From Methylorubrum sp. B1-46 (lineage in GTDB: Bacteria > Pseudomonadota > Alphaproteobacteria > Rhizobiales > Beijerinckiaceae), in assembly GCF_021117295.1 (NCBI RefSeq), contig NZ_CP088247.1, positions 721,001 to 785,000 of the forward strand: a DNA stretch of 64,000 bases. The letters run 5' to 3'. Below the pieces are notes generated by a model, which ran no database searches, was not told where the DNA came from, and was given only the letters and a program-made list of their open reading frames with translations. A program made the position numbers and the translations under genes. This document shows, in pieces, positions 9,204 to 17,968 of this stretch (positions are counted from its first letter, which is position 1; each line of letters starts with the position of its first letter).

Positions 9204-9554
9204 ATGTACCGTCTATCCTATGCCGAGATCATGGAAGACGCGCCCGATCTCGGCCGCGAGCGCGAGCGTGCGGCGTTCGACCGGGCACTCGGCCTGCTGC
9301 GCTCGGCCGAGGCGCGCGGCGCCACCGCCGGTCCGGAGCGGACGGCCGCGGTCGGATCGATCCAGGATCTCTGGAATGTGCTGATCGCCGACCTGCTCGA
9401 CGCCGAGAACGCCTTGCCCGAGGCCCTGCGCGCCGATCTCGTCGCCATCGGCCTGTGGAACATGCGCGAGGCCGGGGAAGTGCTGAGCACGCCCGAGCGC
9501 AGCCTCGCCGCTCTGATCGAGGTCAACACCTCGATCCGCGACGGACTGCAGTGA
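9204..9554 (+). CDS. flaF: Flagellin biosynthesis regulator FlaF
   Basis: A 116-residue FlaF protein. In Caulobacter and Brucella, FlaF promotes flagellin synthesis and secretion, opposing FlbT. Here the N-terminus is YRLSYAEIMEDAPD, with the conserved core LWNVLIADLLDAENALP and a C-terminal INTSIRDGL-like end (VNTSIRDGLQ), all typical. Length is normal. It ends ten bases before flbT, preserving the alphaproteobacterial flaF-flbT pair. Its target is presumably the flagellin mRNA or protein, including the gene at the left edge of this window. Confidence 0.92.
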   Translation: MYRLSYAEIMEDAPDLGRERERAAFDRALGLLRSAEARGATAGPERTAAVGSIQDLWNVLIADLLDAENALPEALRADLVAIGLWNMREAGEVLSTPERSLAALIEVNTSIRDGLQ

Positions 9555-9564
9555 GGGACGGGCC

Positions 9565-10092
9565 ATGACGCGCGAGACCGGCCGGGCCACGTCCCGCACC
9601 ATGCACCTGAGCCTGAAAGCGGGCGAGCGCGTCTACATCAACGGCGCGGTGGTGCGCGTCGACCGCAAGGTCGCGCTCGAACTGATGAACGACGCGACCT
9701 TCCTGCTGGAGGGCCACGTTCTCCAGGCGGAGGAGGCGACGACGCCGCTGCGCCAGCTCTACTTCGCGGCGCAGACGGTGCTGATCGCGCCGGCCCAGGC
9801 CGGCCCGGCCCGCGCGCTCTATGCCCGGATCGAGGAGGGCATCCTCGCTGCCACGACGGAGCCGGCGATCCGCGACGGGCTGGCGGCGGCGCACACCCTC
9901 GTCGAGGCCGGCCGTGCCTTCGAGGCGCTGAAGCTCATCCGCGGCCTCTACTCGGCGGAGGCCGACCTGCTCGGCGCGGGCCGGCCCCTCCCCGAGGTGC
10001 CGCCCGCCGCCCTCGTTCCGCCCGACCGGTCCGGCTCCCGCCGCCGGCCCACGACGCGCGCCCGGTCGGCGCCCTCCTCCGACAAGGCCTGA
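9565..10092 (+). CDS. flbT: Flagellin mRNA regulator FlbT
   Basis: A 175-residue FlbT protein, a post-transcriptional repressor of flagellin that acts on the 5' end of flagellin mRNA in Caulobacter. The diagnostic segment is LKAGERVYINGAVVRVDRK, followed by ELMNDATFLLEGHVL and QLYFAAQTVLI. The C-terminal 30 residues are Pro/Arg/Ser-rich and longer than in a minimal FlbT. GAGGGA six bases before ATG 9565 supports that start; an internal ATG at 9601 would give a more canonical N-terminus. It lies between flaF and flgD, with only three bases before flgD. Confidence 0.92.
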   Translation: MTRETGRATSRTMHLSLKAGERVYINGAVVRVDRKVALELMNDATFLLEGHVLQAEEATTPLRQLYFAAQTVLIAPAQAGPARALYARIEEGILAATTEPAIRDGLAAAHTLVEAGRAFEALKLIRGLYSAEADLLGAGRPLPEVPPAALVPPDRSGSRRRPTTRARSAPSSDKA

Positions 10093-10095
10093 ACC

Positions 10096-10503
10096 ATGGA
10101 CGTCACCAACACCGGCACGACGAGCGGCACCACCACGGCCGCCGCGGCGAAGGCAGCCACCTCGGTCGCCTCCAAGATGAACGCCGACACCTTTCTGACG
10201 CTGCTGATGGCGCAGCTTCAGAATCAGGACCCGACGAAGCCGATGGACTCGACCGAATATGTCGGTCAGCTCGCCTCGTTCTCGCAGGTCGAGCAGGCCA
10301 CCAAGACCAACCAGAAGCTCGACTCGCTGCTCACCTCGAGCTTCCTGAACCAAGCCGACGCGATCATCGGGCGCACGCTCACCTCGGCGGACGGCCTGAC
10401 GACCGGCACGGTTCAGTCGGTGCGGGTCACCGGCGACGGCGTGATGGCCAAGCTCACCGACGGGCGCGAGATGCTGCTCGCCTCCGGTATCTCGATCAGC
10501 TAG
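10096..10503 (+). CDS. flgD: Flagellar hook capping protein FlgD
   Basis: A 135-residue hook-cap/scaffold protein needed to polymerise FlgE. The conserved N-terminal motif is NADTFLTLLMAQLQNQDPT, followed by PMDSTEYVGQLASFSQVEQ. The product is short: it has the conserved capping segment and a small C-terminal beta region, but lacks the large Ig/tudor part of enterobacterial FlgD, a common form in Rhizobiales. It begins three bases after flbT and ends eleven bases before fliQ. Confidence 0.94.
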   Translation: MDVTNTGTTSGTTTAAAAKAATSVASKMNADTFLTLLMAQLQNQDPTKPMDSTEYVGQLASFSQVEQATKTNQKLDSLLTSSFLNQADAIIGRTLTSADGLTTGTVQSVRVTGDGVMAKLTDGREMLLASGISIS

Positions 10504-10514
10504 TCACGCATTCC

Positions 10515-10781
10515 ATGAACGAGGTCGACGCCCTCGAACTCGTCCGCTCGGCGATCTGGACGGTGCTCGTCGCCGCCGGCCCTTCCGTCGGCGCGGCGAT
10601 GCTGGTCGGCATCGCGGTCGCCCTGCTGCAAGCGCTGACGCAGGTTCAGGAGGTCACCCTCACTTTCGTGCCGAAGATCGTCGCGATCCTGCTGGTGATG
10701 CTCGTCACGGGGACCTTCGTCGGCTCGCAGATCTACGCATTCGCCGAGATGACCTACGGGCGGATCGCGACGGGCTTCTGA
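10515..10781 (+). CDS. fliQ: Flagellar export gate protein FliQ
   Basis: An 88-residue membrane protein of the type III export gate (FliP5-FliQ4-FliR1). Two hydrophobic helices span about residues 14-38 and 50-75, with the characteristic ALLQALTQVQEVTLTFVPKI loop between them. Length is exact for FliQ. It ends the flgE-to-fliQ run. In rhizobia flhA and fliR normally follow directly, but here a chemoreceptor gene on the other strand intervenes. Confidence 0.96.
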   Translation: MNEVDALELVRSAIWTVLVAAGPSVGAAMLVGIAVALLQALTQVQEVTLTFVPKIVAILLVMLVTGTFVGSQIYAFAEMTYGRIATGF

Positions 10782-10896
10782 ACCCCATCGAATCGGAACC
10801 GACGCTCATCCGGAGACGCCGATCGCGCCGGCGAAACGGTGAAGGTCGTGCGGACCGACGGCGAGAGGCTGTACGGCCGTCATCGGGAAAAAGGGC

Positions 10897-10940
10897 GGGA
10901 CCGGGCGGATGGAGCTGTCGAGACTTGACCGCCCGGTCCC
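10897..10940. terminator. Long inverted repeat after fliQ, possible terminator
   Basis: Perfect 12-bp arms GGGACCGGGCGG (10897-10908) and CCGCCCGGTCCC (10929-10940) enclose a 20-base loop. It lies 116 bases downstream of fliQ between two converging genes, so it may end the fliQ transcript. There is no U-tract and the loop is long, so a protein-binding or processing role is possible. Confidence 0.4.
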
Positions 10941-11097
10941 TCGCGAGAGCCTCGACCTGGGGAAGGACAAAAGCTGTTGCGATCGGATCTTAGCATCGGC
11001 GTTGCCTGTTGGCAGCAGGCGATGCGGTGGCCTGCCATGCATCGGTTAACAGTGAACAGGCGGCTGTCAGCGATTGCATTCTGACGGCCAGGTTGTT

Positions 11098-11130
11098 CGG
11101 GCGCGGGACGGCATCGCCGTTCCGCGCCCG
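11098..11130 (-). terminator. Hairpin terminator of the chemoreceptor gene
   Basis: Arms of 15 bases (11098-11112 and 11116-11130) pair in 14 positions plus one G-U, around a three-base loop. The hairpin lies 32 bases past the chemoreceptor stop on the minus strand. No T-run follows, so termination may not be purely intrinsic, but position and stability fit a terminator. Confidence 0.6.
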
Positions 11131-11162
11131 CGGTCCATCAGACACGCCTCGCGGGGCCGGGA

Positions 11163-12860
11163 TCAGGCCGCGCGGATGGTGGCCAGGAAGCGGTCGACCT
11201 CGCTGGTGAGATGCTCCGATTCGCGCGACAGCTCGGTCGCCGCCGCCAGCACTTCGCTCGCCGCTGCGCCAGCCTCGTCCGAGGCCTGCGCCAGTCCCGT
11301 GACGTTGCGCGTCACCTCGGTCGTCCCGATCGAGGCCTGGGAGACGTTGCGCACGATCTCCTGGGTGGCCGCGCCCTGCTGCTCGACCGCGGCCGCGATG
11401 GTCGCGGCGACGGTGTTGATCTCCCCGATTCGTCCGGTGATCGAACCAATGGCCGAGACCGCCCGCTCGGTGACGCTTTGGATCTCGCTGATCTGACCGC
11501 CGATCTCCTCCGTGGCGCGGGCGGTCTGGCTGGCGAGTTCCTTCACCTCCGTCGCGACGACCGCGAAACCGCGTCCGGCTTCGCCCGCGCGCGCGGCCTC
11601 GATCGTGGCGTTGAGGGCAAGCAGGTTCGTCTGCGAGGCGATGTTGGAGATCATGCTCACCATGTCGCCGATACGGGCCGAGGTGCGGCTCAATTCGCGC
11701 ACGAGCTGACCGGTCTGATCCGCCTCCGCGACGGCGTTTTGCGCGAGCCCGGAGGATCCCTGAACCTGCCGTCCGATCTCCTGGACGGATGCCCCGAGTT
11801 CTTCCGCCGCGGCCGCCACAGTGCCGACATTGCTCGCCGCCTCCTCCGCCGCCGCAGCGACGGTGCTCGACTGGTTCGCCGTTTGATTGGCGGTCATGGA
11901 CATCTGCTGGGCCGTGGCCTGAAGCTCGGTGGCCGAGGAGGAGACCCGGCCGACGATGCCGCCGACCGCCCGCTCGAAGCCGTCGGCGAGTTGGATCATC
12001 GTGCGGCGGCGCTCGGCGGCGGCAGCCTCGTCGGCGATGCGCCGCATCTCGGCCTGCTCCGCCGCCTTCTGCGCAACCATGGCCTTGATGCCATCGACAG
12101 CGCGGCCGACCGCACCGATTTCGTCGCCGCGCGCGGCCTCGCGGATCGTCGCATCGACATCCCCGTCCGCCATGCGCCGGAGCACAGCGACGAGACTCGC
12201 CAGCGGCCGGGTGATGCCGAGCACGGTGATGGCCGTGGCAAGCCCGAGCGCTGCGAGAATACCCAGCACGGACGCGATGGCGAGGTTGGTGATCGACCGG
12301 CTCGCGGCTTGATCCGCTCTGTCCCGAGCCTCGGCAAGCTCCTCACCCAAACGATCGACCCGCGTCTGCACGGCATCGCGCAGCTTGGCACGGAAGACGG
12401 CCGCTTCCGTCAGCAGAAGCTTTCCGGCGGCTTCATTGTCGTTCCTGAGTGCGAATTGAAGGACGCGATCATTGACGGAAAACAGGTCCGCAGCCGTTTT
12501 CCGCATCTCGTCGTTGGCCGCGCGGCGCTCTGCGGTGTCGGCCAAAGCGTCCAACTGATCGATATTCTTGAAGGTCGAATTGACCGCATTGTCGTATCGA
12601 TTCTTGTATTCGTCCAATTGTTTCTGGCGATTTTCAATGATTGTGTTGCGGGTCAGAATGGCAACTTCAGCGACATCATTTTTCACCGAAAGAACATTCT
12701 CAAGCCTCTTGGCCTGAACATCAACAATTTGCCTCATCTGAGCAGTATTGTCTAATATGATCGTGCCGGCATAAAAAATCGATCCACTCGATAGAGCCAC
12801 GATAATCAAAATCGGCAAGAACGACTTTATGATCAAATTCAAGCTGTTGAGTAGGCGCAT
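11163..12860 (-). CDS. Methyl-accepting chemotaxis protein (4HB-type sensor, HAMP, signalling)
   Basis: A 565-residue transmembrane chemoreceptor. TM1 is about residues 13-33, the periplasmic helical sensor about 34-188 (four-helix-bundle type), TM2 about 190-214, HAMP about 215-267, and the cytoplasmic coiled-coil signalling domain follows. The hairpin tip is [20 protein letters not shown], with [12 protein letters not shown] next. The C-terminus ends FLATIRAA and lacks a CheR-tethering NWETF-type pentapeptide. ATG 12858-12860 has GGAG six bases upstream; a TTG 15 codons earlier is less likely. It lies opposite to the flagellar genes, between fliQ and flhA. The first 500 bases are visibly AT-richer than the signalling half. 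The ligand cannot be predicted. Confidence 0.95.
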   Translation of the reverse strand: MRLLNSLNLIIKSFLPILIIVALSSGSIFYAGTIILDNTAQMRQIVDVQAKRLENVLSVKNDVAEVAILTRNTIIENRQKQLDEYKNRYDNAVNSTFKNIDQLDALADTAERRAANDEMRKTAADLFSVNDRVLQFALRNDNEAAGKLLLTEAAVFRAKLRDAVQTRVDRLGEELAEARDRADQAASRSITNLAIASVLGILAALGLATAITVLGITRPLASLVAVLRRMADGDVDATIREAARGDEIGAVGRAVDGIKAMVAQKAAEQAEMRRIADEAAAAERRRTMIQLADGFERAVGGIVGRVSSSATELQATAQQMSMTANQTANQSSTVAAAAEEAASNVGTVAAAAEELGASVQEIGRQVQGSSGLAQNAVAEADQTGQLVRELSRTSARIGDMVSMISNIASQTNLLALNATIEAARAGEAGRGFAVVATEVKELASQTARATEEIGGQISEIQSVTERAVSAIGSITGRIGEINTVAATIAAAVEQQGAATQEIVRNVSQASIGTTEVTRNVTGLAQASDEAGAAASEVLAAATELSRESEHLTSEVDRFLATIRAA

Positions 12861-12916
12861 TTGCCGCTCCGACACTCCGAGGACCGAGGAATGGACCTTC
12901 GTCAAAGCAGCACTAG

Positions 12917-12948
12917 TGAGAGCTGATTATCAAATGATAAAACTCTCA
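12917..12948. promoter_or_regulatory. AT-rich nested palindrome upstream of chemoreceptor gene
   Basis: TGAGAG (12917-12922) pairs with CTCTCA (12943-12948), and inside them TTATC (12927-12931) pairs with GATAA (12936-12940) around AAAT. It lies 57 bases ahead of the chemoreceptor ATG in the AT-rich divergent region shared with flhA, so it is a candidate operator or promoter element. No regulator can be named. Confidence 0.35.
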
Positions 12949-13139
12949 TAATTTTCTTCACATATGATCGATAATCGACCGGATCTATAACGCCGCTTTG
13001 AGCGACCGGCGCCATATCCGCCGTGCCCACCGTCGGCCTGGGCAGAGCTCGTGGTTGCTCGTTTCTGCTTCAGCGCCTCCATCCCCGCGCAAGCTTGCCG
13101 GGTCACAAGCGGCGTGACCTGAGGGGAACGGTTCACGTC

Positions 13140-15221
13140 ATGGCGGTGAGCGAAGCGCTCGTCCTGGAGAAGCGATCGCGGCGAGATTTCGGATTCGCGG
13201 CCGGCATCGTCGCGATCCTGGCGGTTCTGTTCCTGCCGGTGCCGGCGGTGCTGCTCGATATCGGGCTCGCCTTCTCGATCGCACTCTCGGTGCTGATCCT
13301 GATGGTGGCGCTCTGGATTCAGAAGCCGCTCGAATTCTCGGCCTTCCCCACCGTGCTGTTGATCGCGACGCTGCTCAGGCTCGCCCTCGGCATCGCCACC
13401 ACACGCCTGATCCTGGCCAACGGACAGAAGGGCGTGGACGCCGCCGGCCACGTCATCCAGGGCTTCTCGCAATTCGTGATGAGCGGCGATTTCGTCATCG
13501 GAATCGTCGTCTTCGTGATCCTCATCACGGTCAACTTCCTCGTCATCACTAAGGGCGCGACCCGCATCGCCGAGGTCGGTGCCCGCTTCACCCTCGACGC
13601 CATCCCCGGCAAGCAGATGGCGATCGACGCCGACCTCAATGCCGGGCTGATCGACGACAAGGAGGCGCAGCGCCGCCGGCGCGAGTTGGAGGAGGAGTCA
13701 GCCTTCTTCGGCTCAATGGACGGCGCCTCGAAATTCGTGCGCGGCGAGGCGGTGGCCTCGCTCATCGTCATCGCCGTCAACGTCTTCGGCGGCGTCATTA
13801 TCGGCACCACCCGCCACGGCATGCCGCTGGGTCAGGCCGCGGACGTTTTCGTCAAGCTGTCGGTGGGCGACGGCCTCGTCTCGCAGATCCCGGCGCTGAT
13901 CGTCTCGCTCGCCGCCGGCCTCCTCGTCTCGAAGGGCGGCACCCGCGGCGCGGCGGAAGAGGCGGTGCTCGGCCAGCTCAGCGCCTATCCCCGCGCGCTG
14001 ATCGTCGCCGCCGCCTTGATGCTGATGTTCGCCCTCGTGCCGGGCCTGCCGTTCCTGCCCTTCGTCGCGCTCGCGGGCCTGATGGGCTTCGTGGCGATCA
14101 CCATCCCGAAGCGCCGCGCGGCGAAGGCTGCGCTGGCCGCAGCCAAGGTCAAGCGCGAGGAGGAGACCAAGCAGGCCGAGGTCAAGGATTCGGTCAAGGA
14201 GCAGTTGCGCACGCCGGAGATCGAGCTGTGCCTCGGCCGGCAGGTCGCCGCCCAGATCCAGGGCAGTCATGCCGAGCTGCACCATCGCGTCGCCAAGATG
14301 CGCCGCAAGTTCGCGCGCCAGTACGGCTTCGTCGTGCCCGACATCAAGCTCACCGACAGCCTCAACCTGCCGCCCAAGACCTACCAGATCCGCATCCACG
14401 GCACGGTGGCCGCAACCCAGGAGATGCGGCCGGGGGAATTGCTCGTCGTCGTCGGCGACGGCCCGCGCCCTGACGTTCCCTCGGAGGAAGTGCGCGAGCC
14501 CGCCTTCGGCATGAAGGCGCTCTGGGTGGTCGATGCCTATGCCGGCGAGATCCGCCGCTCCGGCTTCGAGGCGATCGACGGCGCCTCTGTGCTGCTCACC
14601 CACCTCTCCGAGGTGATCCGCAACAACCTGCCCCAGTTCCTGTCCTACAAGGACATGCGGTCGCTGCTCGACCGGCTCGACCCCGAATACAAGCGGCTGA
14701 TCGACGAGATCTGTCCCTCGCAGATCTCGCATTCCGGCCTGCAGGCGGTGCTGAAGCTGCTGCTCTCCGAGCGCGTCTCGATCCGCAATCTCCACCTGAT
14801 CCTGGAGGCGGTGGCCGAGATCACCCCACATGCCCGCCGGGCCGAGCAGATCGCCGAGCACGTGCGCATGCGCGTCGCCCAGCAGATCTGCGGCGATCTC
14901 GCCGAGGACGGGGTGCTGCACGTGCTCAGGCTCGGCGCCAACTGGGACCTGACCTTCCACCAGAGCCTGAAGCGCGACGCCAAGGGCGAGGTCATCGAGT
15001 TCGACATCGACCCGCGCCTCGTCGAGCAGTTCGGCGCGGAGGCCGGCGAGGCGATCCGCGAGCGGATGCGGCAGGTCCACGGCTTCGCCCTCGTCACCGC
15101 CCCCGACGCGCGGCCCTACGTGCGGATGATCATCGAGCGGATCTTCCCGACGCTCCCCGTCCTCTCGCATTTGGAGATTGCGCGGGGCGTCGAGATCAAG
15201 TCGCTGGGCACCATCTCGTGA
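13140..15221 (+). CDS. flhA: Flagellar biosynthesis protein FlhA
   Basis: A 693-residue core export-gate protein. The N-terminal half (to about residue 330) has eight hydrophobic segments and the conserved cytoplasmic loop [20 protein letters not shown]; the C-terminal half is the cytoplasmic substrate-docking domain that forms the FlhA ring. I use ATG 13140, where the product begins [20 protein letters not shown]; the open frame runs further upstream without FlhA-like sequence. Its stop overlaps the fliR GTG by four bases, showing translational coupling. It is divergent from the chemoreceptor gene, so its promoter lies in 12861-13139. Confidence 0.97.
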   Translation: MAVSEALVLEKRSRRDFGFAAGIVAILAVLFLPVPAVLLDIGLAFSIALSVLILMVALWIQKPLEFSAFPTVLLIATLLRLALGIATTRLILANGQKGVDAAGHVIQGFSQFVMSGDFVIGIVVFVILITVNFLVITKGATRIAEVGARFTLDAIPGKQMAIDADLNAGLIDDKEAQRRRRELEEESAFFGSMDGASKFVRGEAVASLIVIAVNVFGGVIIGTTRHGMPLGQAADVFVKLSVGDGLVSQIPALIVSLAAGLLVSKGGTRGAAEEAVLGQLSAYPRALIVAAALMLMFALVPGLPFLPFVALAGLMGFVAITIPKRRAAKAALAAAKVKREEETKQAEVKDSVKEQLRTPEIELCLGRQVAAQIQGSHAELHHRVAKMRRKFARQYGFVVPDIKLTDSLNLPPKTYQIRIHGTVAATQEMRPGELLVVVGDGPRPDVPSEEVREPAFGMKALWVVDAYAGEIRRSGFEAIDGASVLLTHLSEVIRNNLPQFLSYKDMRSLLDRLDPEYKRLIDEICPSQISHSGLQAVLKLLLSERVSIRNLHLILEAVAEITPHARRAEQIAEHVRMRVAQQICGDLAEDGVLHVLRLGANWDLTFHQSLKRDAKGEVIEFDIDPRLVEQFGAEAGEAIRERMRQVHGFALVTAPDARPYVRMIIERIFPTLPVLSHLEIARGVEIKSLGTIS

Positions 15222-15988
15222 TTCCGGGCTTTGGCAGCCTGCTCGGCGGCGACGCCTTCCTCGCCACCTTCCTGATCTTCTGCCGTATCGGCGGCTGCCT
15301 TCTGATCGTACCCGGCTTCTCCAGCCCGCGGGTGCCGGCGCAGGTGCGACTCCTCATCGCCGGCGGCGTCTCGCTCGCGGTCACGCCGCTCCTCCTGCCG
15401 CTGTTCCAGGGCCGGCTTCCGGGGCAGGCGCCGACGGACTCGCTCGTCTGGATTGCCAGCGAGACGGTGACGGGGCTGCTCATCGGTCTGCTCGGGCGGA
15501 TCTTCATCTTCGTGCTGGAGACGGTGATGAACGCGACCTCGACCATGGTGGGCTTCGGCTCGATGCCGGGCACGCCGGTCGAGGGCACCGAGGCGATCCC
15601 CGCGGTCGAGTCGCTCATCGTCCTCAGCGCGGTGGCGCTGATGTTCGCCGCCGACCTGCACTGGGAGCTGTTTCGCGGGCTCGTCGATTCCTATACCCGC
15701 ATCCCGCCGGGCGAGGGCTTCGGCACGCAGACGGCGCTGGTGCGCATCACCGACCAGATCGGCGAGGCCTTCACGCTGAGCTTACGGATCGCGGCGCCCT
15801 TCATCATCTACGCTGTGGCGGTGAACCTCGCCTCCGGCTTCGTGAACAAGCTGACGCCGACGATCCCCGTCTACTTCGTTGCCACGCCCTTCGTGATGTT
15901 CGGGGCCCTGATCCTGCTCTACACCCTGTCGACCGAGTTCATGACCCAGTTCCTCTCCGGCTATCTCGCTTGGCTGCGCAAGGGCTGA
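15218..15988 (+). CDS. fliR: Flagellar export gate protein FliR
   Basis: A 256-residue polytopic membrane protein of the FliPQR export pore. About six hydrophobic segments are visible, with conserved stretches [19 protein letters not shown] near the N-terminus and [19 protein letters not shown] mid-protein. The GTG start at 15218 overlaps the flhA TGA (GTGA), so translation is coupled. It ends five bases before the FliJ-like gene. Length and order (flhA-fliR) are standard for Rhizobiales. Confidence 0.95.
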   Translation: MIPGFGSLLGGDAFLATFLIFCRIGGCLLIVPGFSSPRVPAQVRLLIAGGVSLAVTPLLLPLFQGRLPGQAPTDSLVWIASETVTGLLIGLLGRIFIFVLETVMNATSTMVGFGSMPGTPVEGTEAIPAVESLIVLSAVALMFAADLHWELFRGLVDSYTRIPPGEGFGTQTALVRITDQIGEAFTLSLRIAAPFIIYAVAVNLASGFVNKLTPTIPVYFVATPFVMFGALILLYTLSTEFMTQFLSGYLAWLRKG

Positions 15989-15992
15989 GCGC

Positions 15993-16403
15993 ATGTCCGC
16001 CGCCGACATCGCCAAGCGCCTGAAGCGGGCCGAACGCCTCACCGCCGTGCAGGAGCAGATGCGCCGGGCCGCCGAGTGGCAGCTCGCCCAGACCCGGCGC
16101 GACGCCGACGCCGTCGAGGCGGACCGCGCCGCCCTGCTGGCCGCCGTCGGCTCCTCCGCCCACGGCCATCTGTTTCTGGAGGCATCCAACCGCCGCCTGC
16201 GCGGCCTCGCCGCCCGCGCGACCGAACTCGAACGGATCGCGGCATCGCAAACCGCCGAGTTGCGCGAACAGGGTCTCGCGCTGAAGCGCGCGGAGCTCAA
16301 TGCCGAGCGGATCGAGACGCTGCTCGACCGCGAGCGCGAACGGGTCGAGGCGATGGAGCGGCTCGACGGGCTGGCTCAGCGCCGCGACGCAAGCCTCCCG
16401 TAA
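15993..16403 (+). CDS. FliJ-like coiled-coil flagellar protein
   Basis: A 136-residue highly charged, almost entirely helical protein with no membrane segment. Heptad-like runs (RLKRAERLTAVQEQMRRAA; ALKRAELNAERIETLLDRE) suggest two antiparallel helices, the architecture of FliJ, the export chaperone and stalk of FliI. Size (about 140-150 residues) also fits. It follows fliR by five bases in the flagellar transcript, and no other FliJ candidate is in the window. Sequence similarity to FliJ is weak to the eye, so the assignment rests on architecture and context. Confidence 0.6.
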   Translation: MSAADIAKRLKRAERLTAVQEQMRRAAEWQLAQTRRDADAVEADRAALLAAVGSSAHGHLFLEASNRRLRGLAARATELERIAASQTAELREQGLALKRAELNAERIETLLDRERERVEAMERLDGLAQRRDASLP

Positions 16404-16474
16404 GCCAGCGGGTCTAGGGTTCCTCCGATTGTCAGCGGCGCACCGGTTCGCGCCGCGTCAGGATCGATGGCGCG

Positions 16475-16948
16475 ATGAGCATCTCTCCCCCTTCCGACAT
16501 CGTCATGGACGTGGCCCGCGCCGCCGATCCGGCCCGCTACCAGGAGGCGGCGTCCAAGCTGTCGCAGCCCGGCGACCCGGCAGCCTTCGCCAGCGCCGCC
16601 GACGAGGCCGCCCGCGAGGTCGGCCTCACCACGCACATGCCGCTCGACGTCCATGGGACGCTGACGAGCATGAAGAACGACACCGCCCGCAGCGGAGCCG
16701 CCGACCCCTACCGGAAGTTCGAGGGGCAGGTGATCCAGCAATTCGTCGAGGCGATGCTGCCCAAGGCCGAGACCGTATTCGGCAAGGGCAATGCCGGCGG
16801 CATCTGGAAGTCGATGCTCTCCGAGCAGATCGGCCAACAGATCGCCAAGACCGGCGGCATCGGCATCGCCCGCATGCTGAACCCGGCGCATCCCACCGGC
16901 ACCACGACAGCGGCTCCCACGGCCACCGGCGTGGCCGGCAAGGTCTGA
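16475..16948 (+). CDS. Rod-binding protein (FlgJ N-domain/CheL type)
   Basis: A 157-residue protein carrying the rod-binding domain of FlgJ without the muramidase half, as in alphaproteobacteria (often called CheL or FlgJ). The domain motif reads FVEAMLPKAETVFGKGNAG, then IWKSMLSEQIGQQIAKTGG and IGIARML (about residues 87-136). It should act in the periplasm as the rod cap/scaffold during rod assembly. A separate hydrolase would be needed to open the peptidoglycan. It lies seven bases ahead of the FlgN-like gene. Confidence 0.85.
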   Translation: MSISPPSDIVMDVARAADPARYQEAASKLSQPGDPAAFASAADEAAREVGLTTHMPLDVHGTLTSMKNDTARSGAADPYRKFEGQVIQQFVEAMLPKAETVFGKGNAGGIWKSMLSEQIGQQIAKTGGIGIARMLNPAHPTGTTTAAPTATGVAGKV

Positions 16949-16954
16949 CCGGCG

Positions 16955-17299
16955 ATGCTGCTCGAATCCCTCAAGCGGCTGGAGGCCACCGTCGAGGCCG
17001 AGACCGAGGCGCTCGCCGCCAACGCCGCCCTCGATCTCGACGCGGTCAACCGGGCGAAAAGCCGGAGCCTGCTCGAACTCACGCGGCTGGCCCGCGGCAT
17101 CGACGTCGCGGCGCTGGATGCCGAGACCGGCATCGTGCTCGCCCGCCTGCGCGACAAGCTGATCCGCAACCAGGAGGCGGTCGCCCTGCATCTGCGGGCG
17201 GTGGAGGAGGTCGGCGAGACGCTCCAGGCGAGCCTCCAGGCGGCCGAGTCCGACGGCACCTATTCCGCGCGCCTGTCCGCACATTCGGGACGCGACTGA
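16955..17299 (+). CDS. FlgN-like flagellar chaperone
   Basis: A 114-residue acidic helical protein with the size and pattern of FlgN, the cytoplasmic chaperone for the junction proteins FlgK and FlgL. The N-terminal helix EATVEAETEALAANAALDL and the segment AKSRSLLELTRLARG resemble the FlgN consensus 'N..K..LL..L'. It lies directly after the rod-binding gene and ends three bases before the next one, inside the flagellar transcript. The assignment is by family pattern and neighbourhood; FlgN proteins are poorly conserved. Confidence 0.65.
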   Translation: MLLESLKRLEATVEAETEALAANAALDLDAVNRAKSRSLLELTRLARGIDVAALDAETGIVLARLRDKLIRNQEAVALHLRAVEEVGETLQASLQAAESDGTYSARLSAHSGRD

Positions 17300-17302
17300 G
17301 CG

Positions 17303-17749
17303 ATGCGCGTCCTCTTCAGCGGCTTGTGGATCTGCGCCGTCACCATCGCCTCATGTTACGCGGCGGTGACCTATGGCGGCGGGTTCTTCTCGAAATCGAC
17401 CGAGCCCTACCTGGAAGGGCTGCAATATCAGAAGCTCGCGCCCATCAACATTCCGATGGTCGCCGAGGGCAAAGTCCAGGGCTACGTCATCGCCGTGCTG
17501 GTCTTCACGGCGGATGCCAAGCTGATGCACACGCTGCCCGTCGCCCCCAACGCCTTCGTGGTCGATGAGGCCTTCCGCCAGATCTACGGCGACACCACGA
17601 TCGATTTCCGCAAGCTCGCCCGCTACGACATCAACGGCCGCCTCGCCCAGATCCGCGCCAAGGTGAACGAGCGCCTCGGCTCCGACGTGGTGAAGGACGT
17701 GCTGGTGGATGAATTGAACTTCGTGGCCAAGCGGGAAGTGCGCTCGTAG
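17303..17749 (+). CDS. FliL-like membrane protein at end of flagellar operon
   Basis: A 148-residue protein with one N-terminal membrane segment (about residues 5-24) and a periplasmic domain of about 120 residues. The domain has strands (GKVQGYVIAVLVFTADAKL) and ends in an amphipathic stretch (VVKDVLVDELNFVAKREVR). That layout, a single N-terminal helix followed by a compact domain whose C-terminus reads 'V.DVL....F', resembles FliL, the stator-associated ring protein, but similarity is not strong enough to name it. It is the last gene of the flagellar run, three bases after the FlgN-like gene. An alternative is an unrelated rhizobial flagellar protein. Confidence 0.6.
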   Translation: MRVLFSGLWICAVTIASCYAAVTYGGGFFSKSTEPYLEGLQYQKLAPINIPMVAEGKVQGYVIAVLVFTADAKLMHTLPVAPNAFVVDEAFRQIYGDTTIDFRKLARYDINGRLAQIRAKVNERLGSDVVKDVLVDELNFVAKREVRS

Positions 17750-17916
17750 GGCCTGCTCGACCGACATCCTCCGACGAACGCGTCGTCCCTCATGCTGAAG
17801 GTGCCGAGTCACCGATTGGCCTCGAAGCATCCCGGAACGCTCGATCCCACGGCGTCGCCTCGCTAGATCCAGCCGCAGCGGGACAGTCGCCCCCGGCCGG
17901 TCTTAAAGGTCGATTC

Positions 17917-17957
17917 ACGCAGAACTGTTTGACTCACCCTCAGAGTAAGTTCTGCGT
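17917..17957. promoter_or_regulatory. 10-bp inverted repeat just upstream of DUF2336 gene
   Basis: ACGCAGAACT (17917-17926) and AGTTCTGCGT (17948-17957) are exact reverse complements separated by 21 bases. The right arm ends 11 bases before the ATG of the DUF2336 gene, so it overlaps where the ribosome site should be. It could be an operator or an RNA hairpin that masks translation. Confidence 0.45.
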
Positions 17958-17968
17958 AATCGAGTGCC

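Larger units (their letters stand above)
10782..11162. other. Intergenic region between convergent fliQ and chemoreceptor
   Basis: These 381 bases between two converging genes carry no plausible coding sequence. They contain two strong inverted repeats, listed separately: one of 12-bp arms at 10897-10940 and one of 15-bp arms just after the chemoreceptor stop at 11098-11130. Confidence 0.6.
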
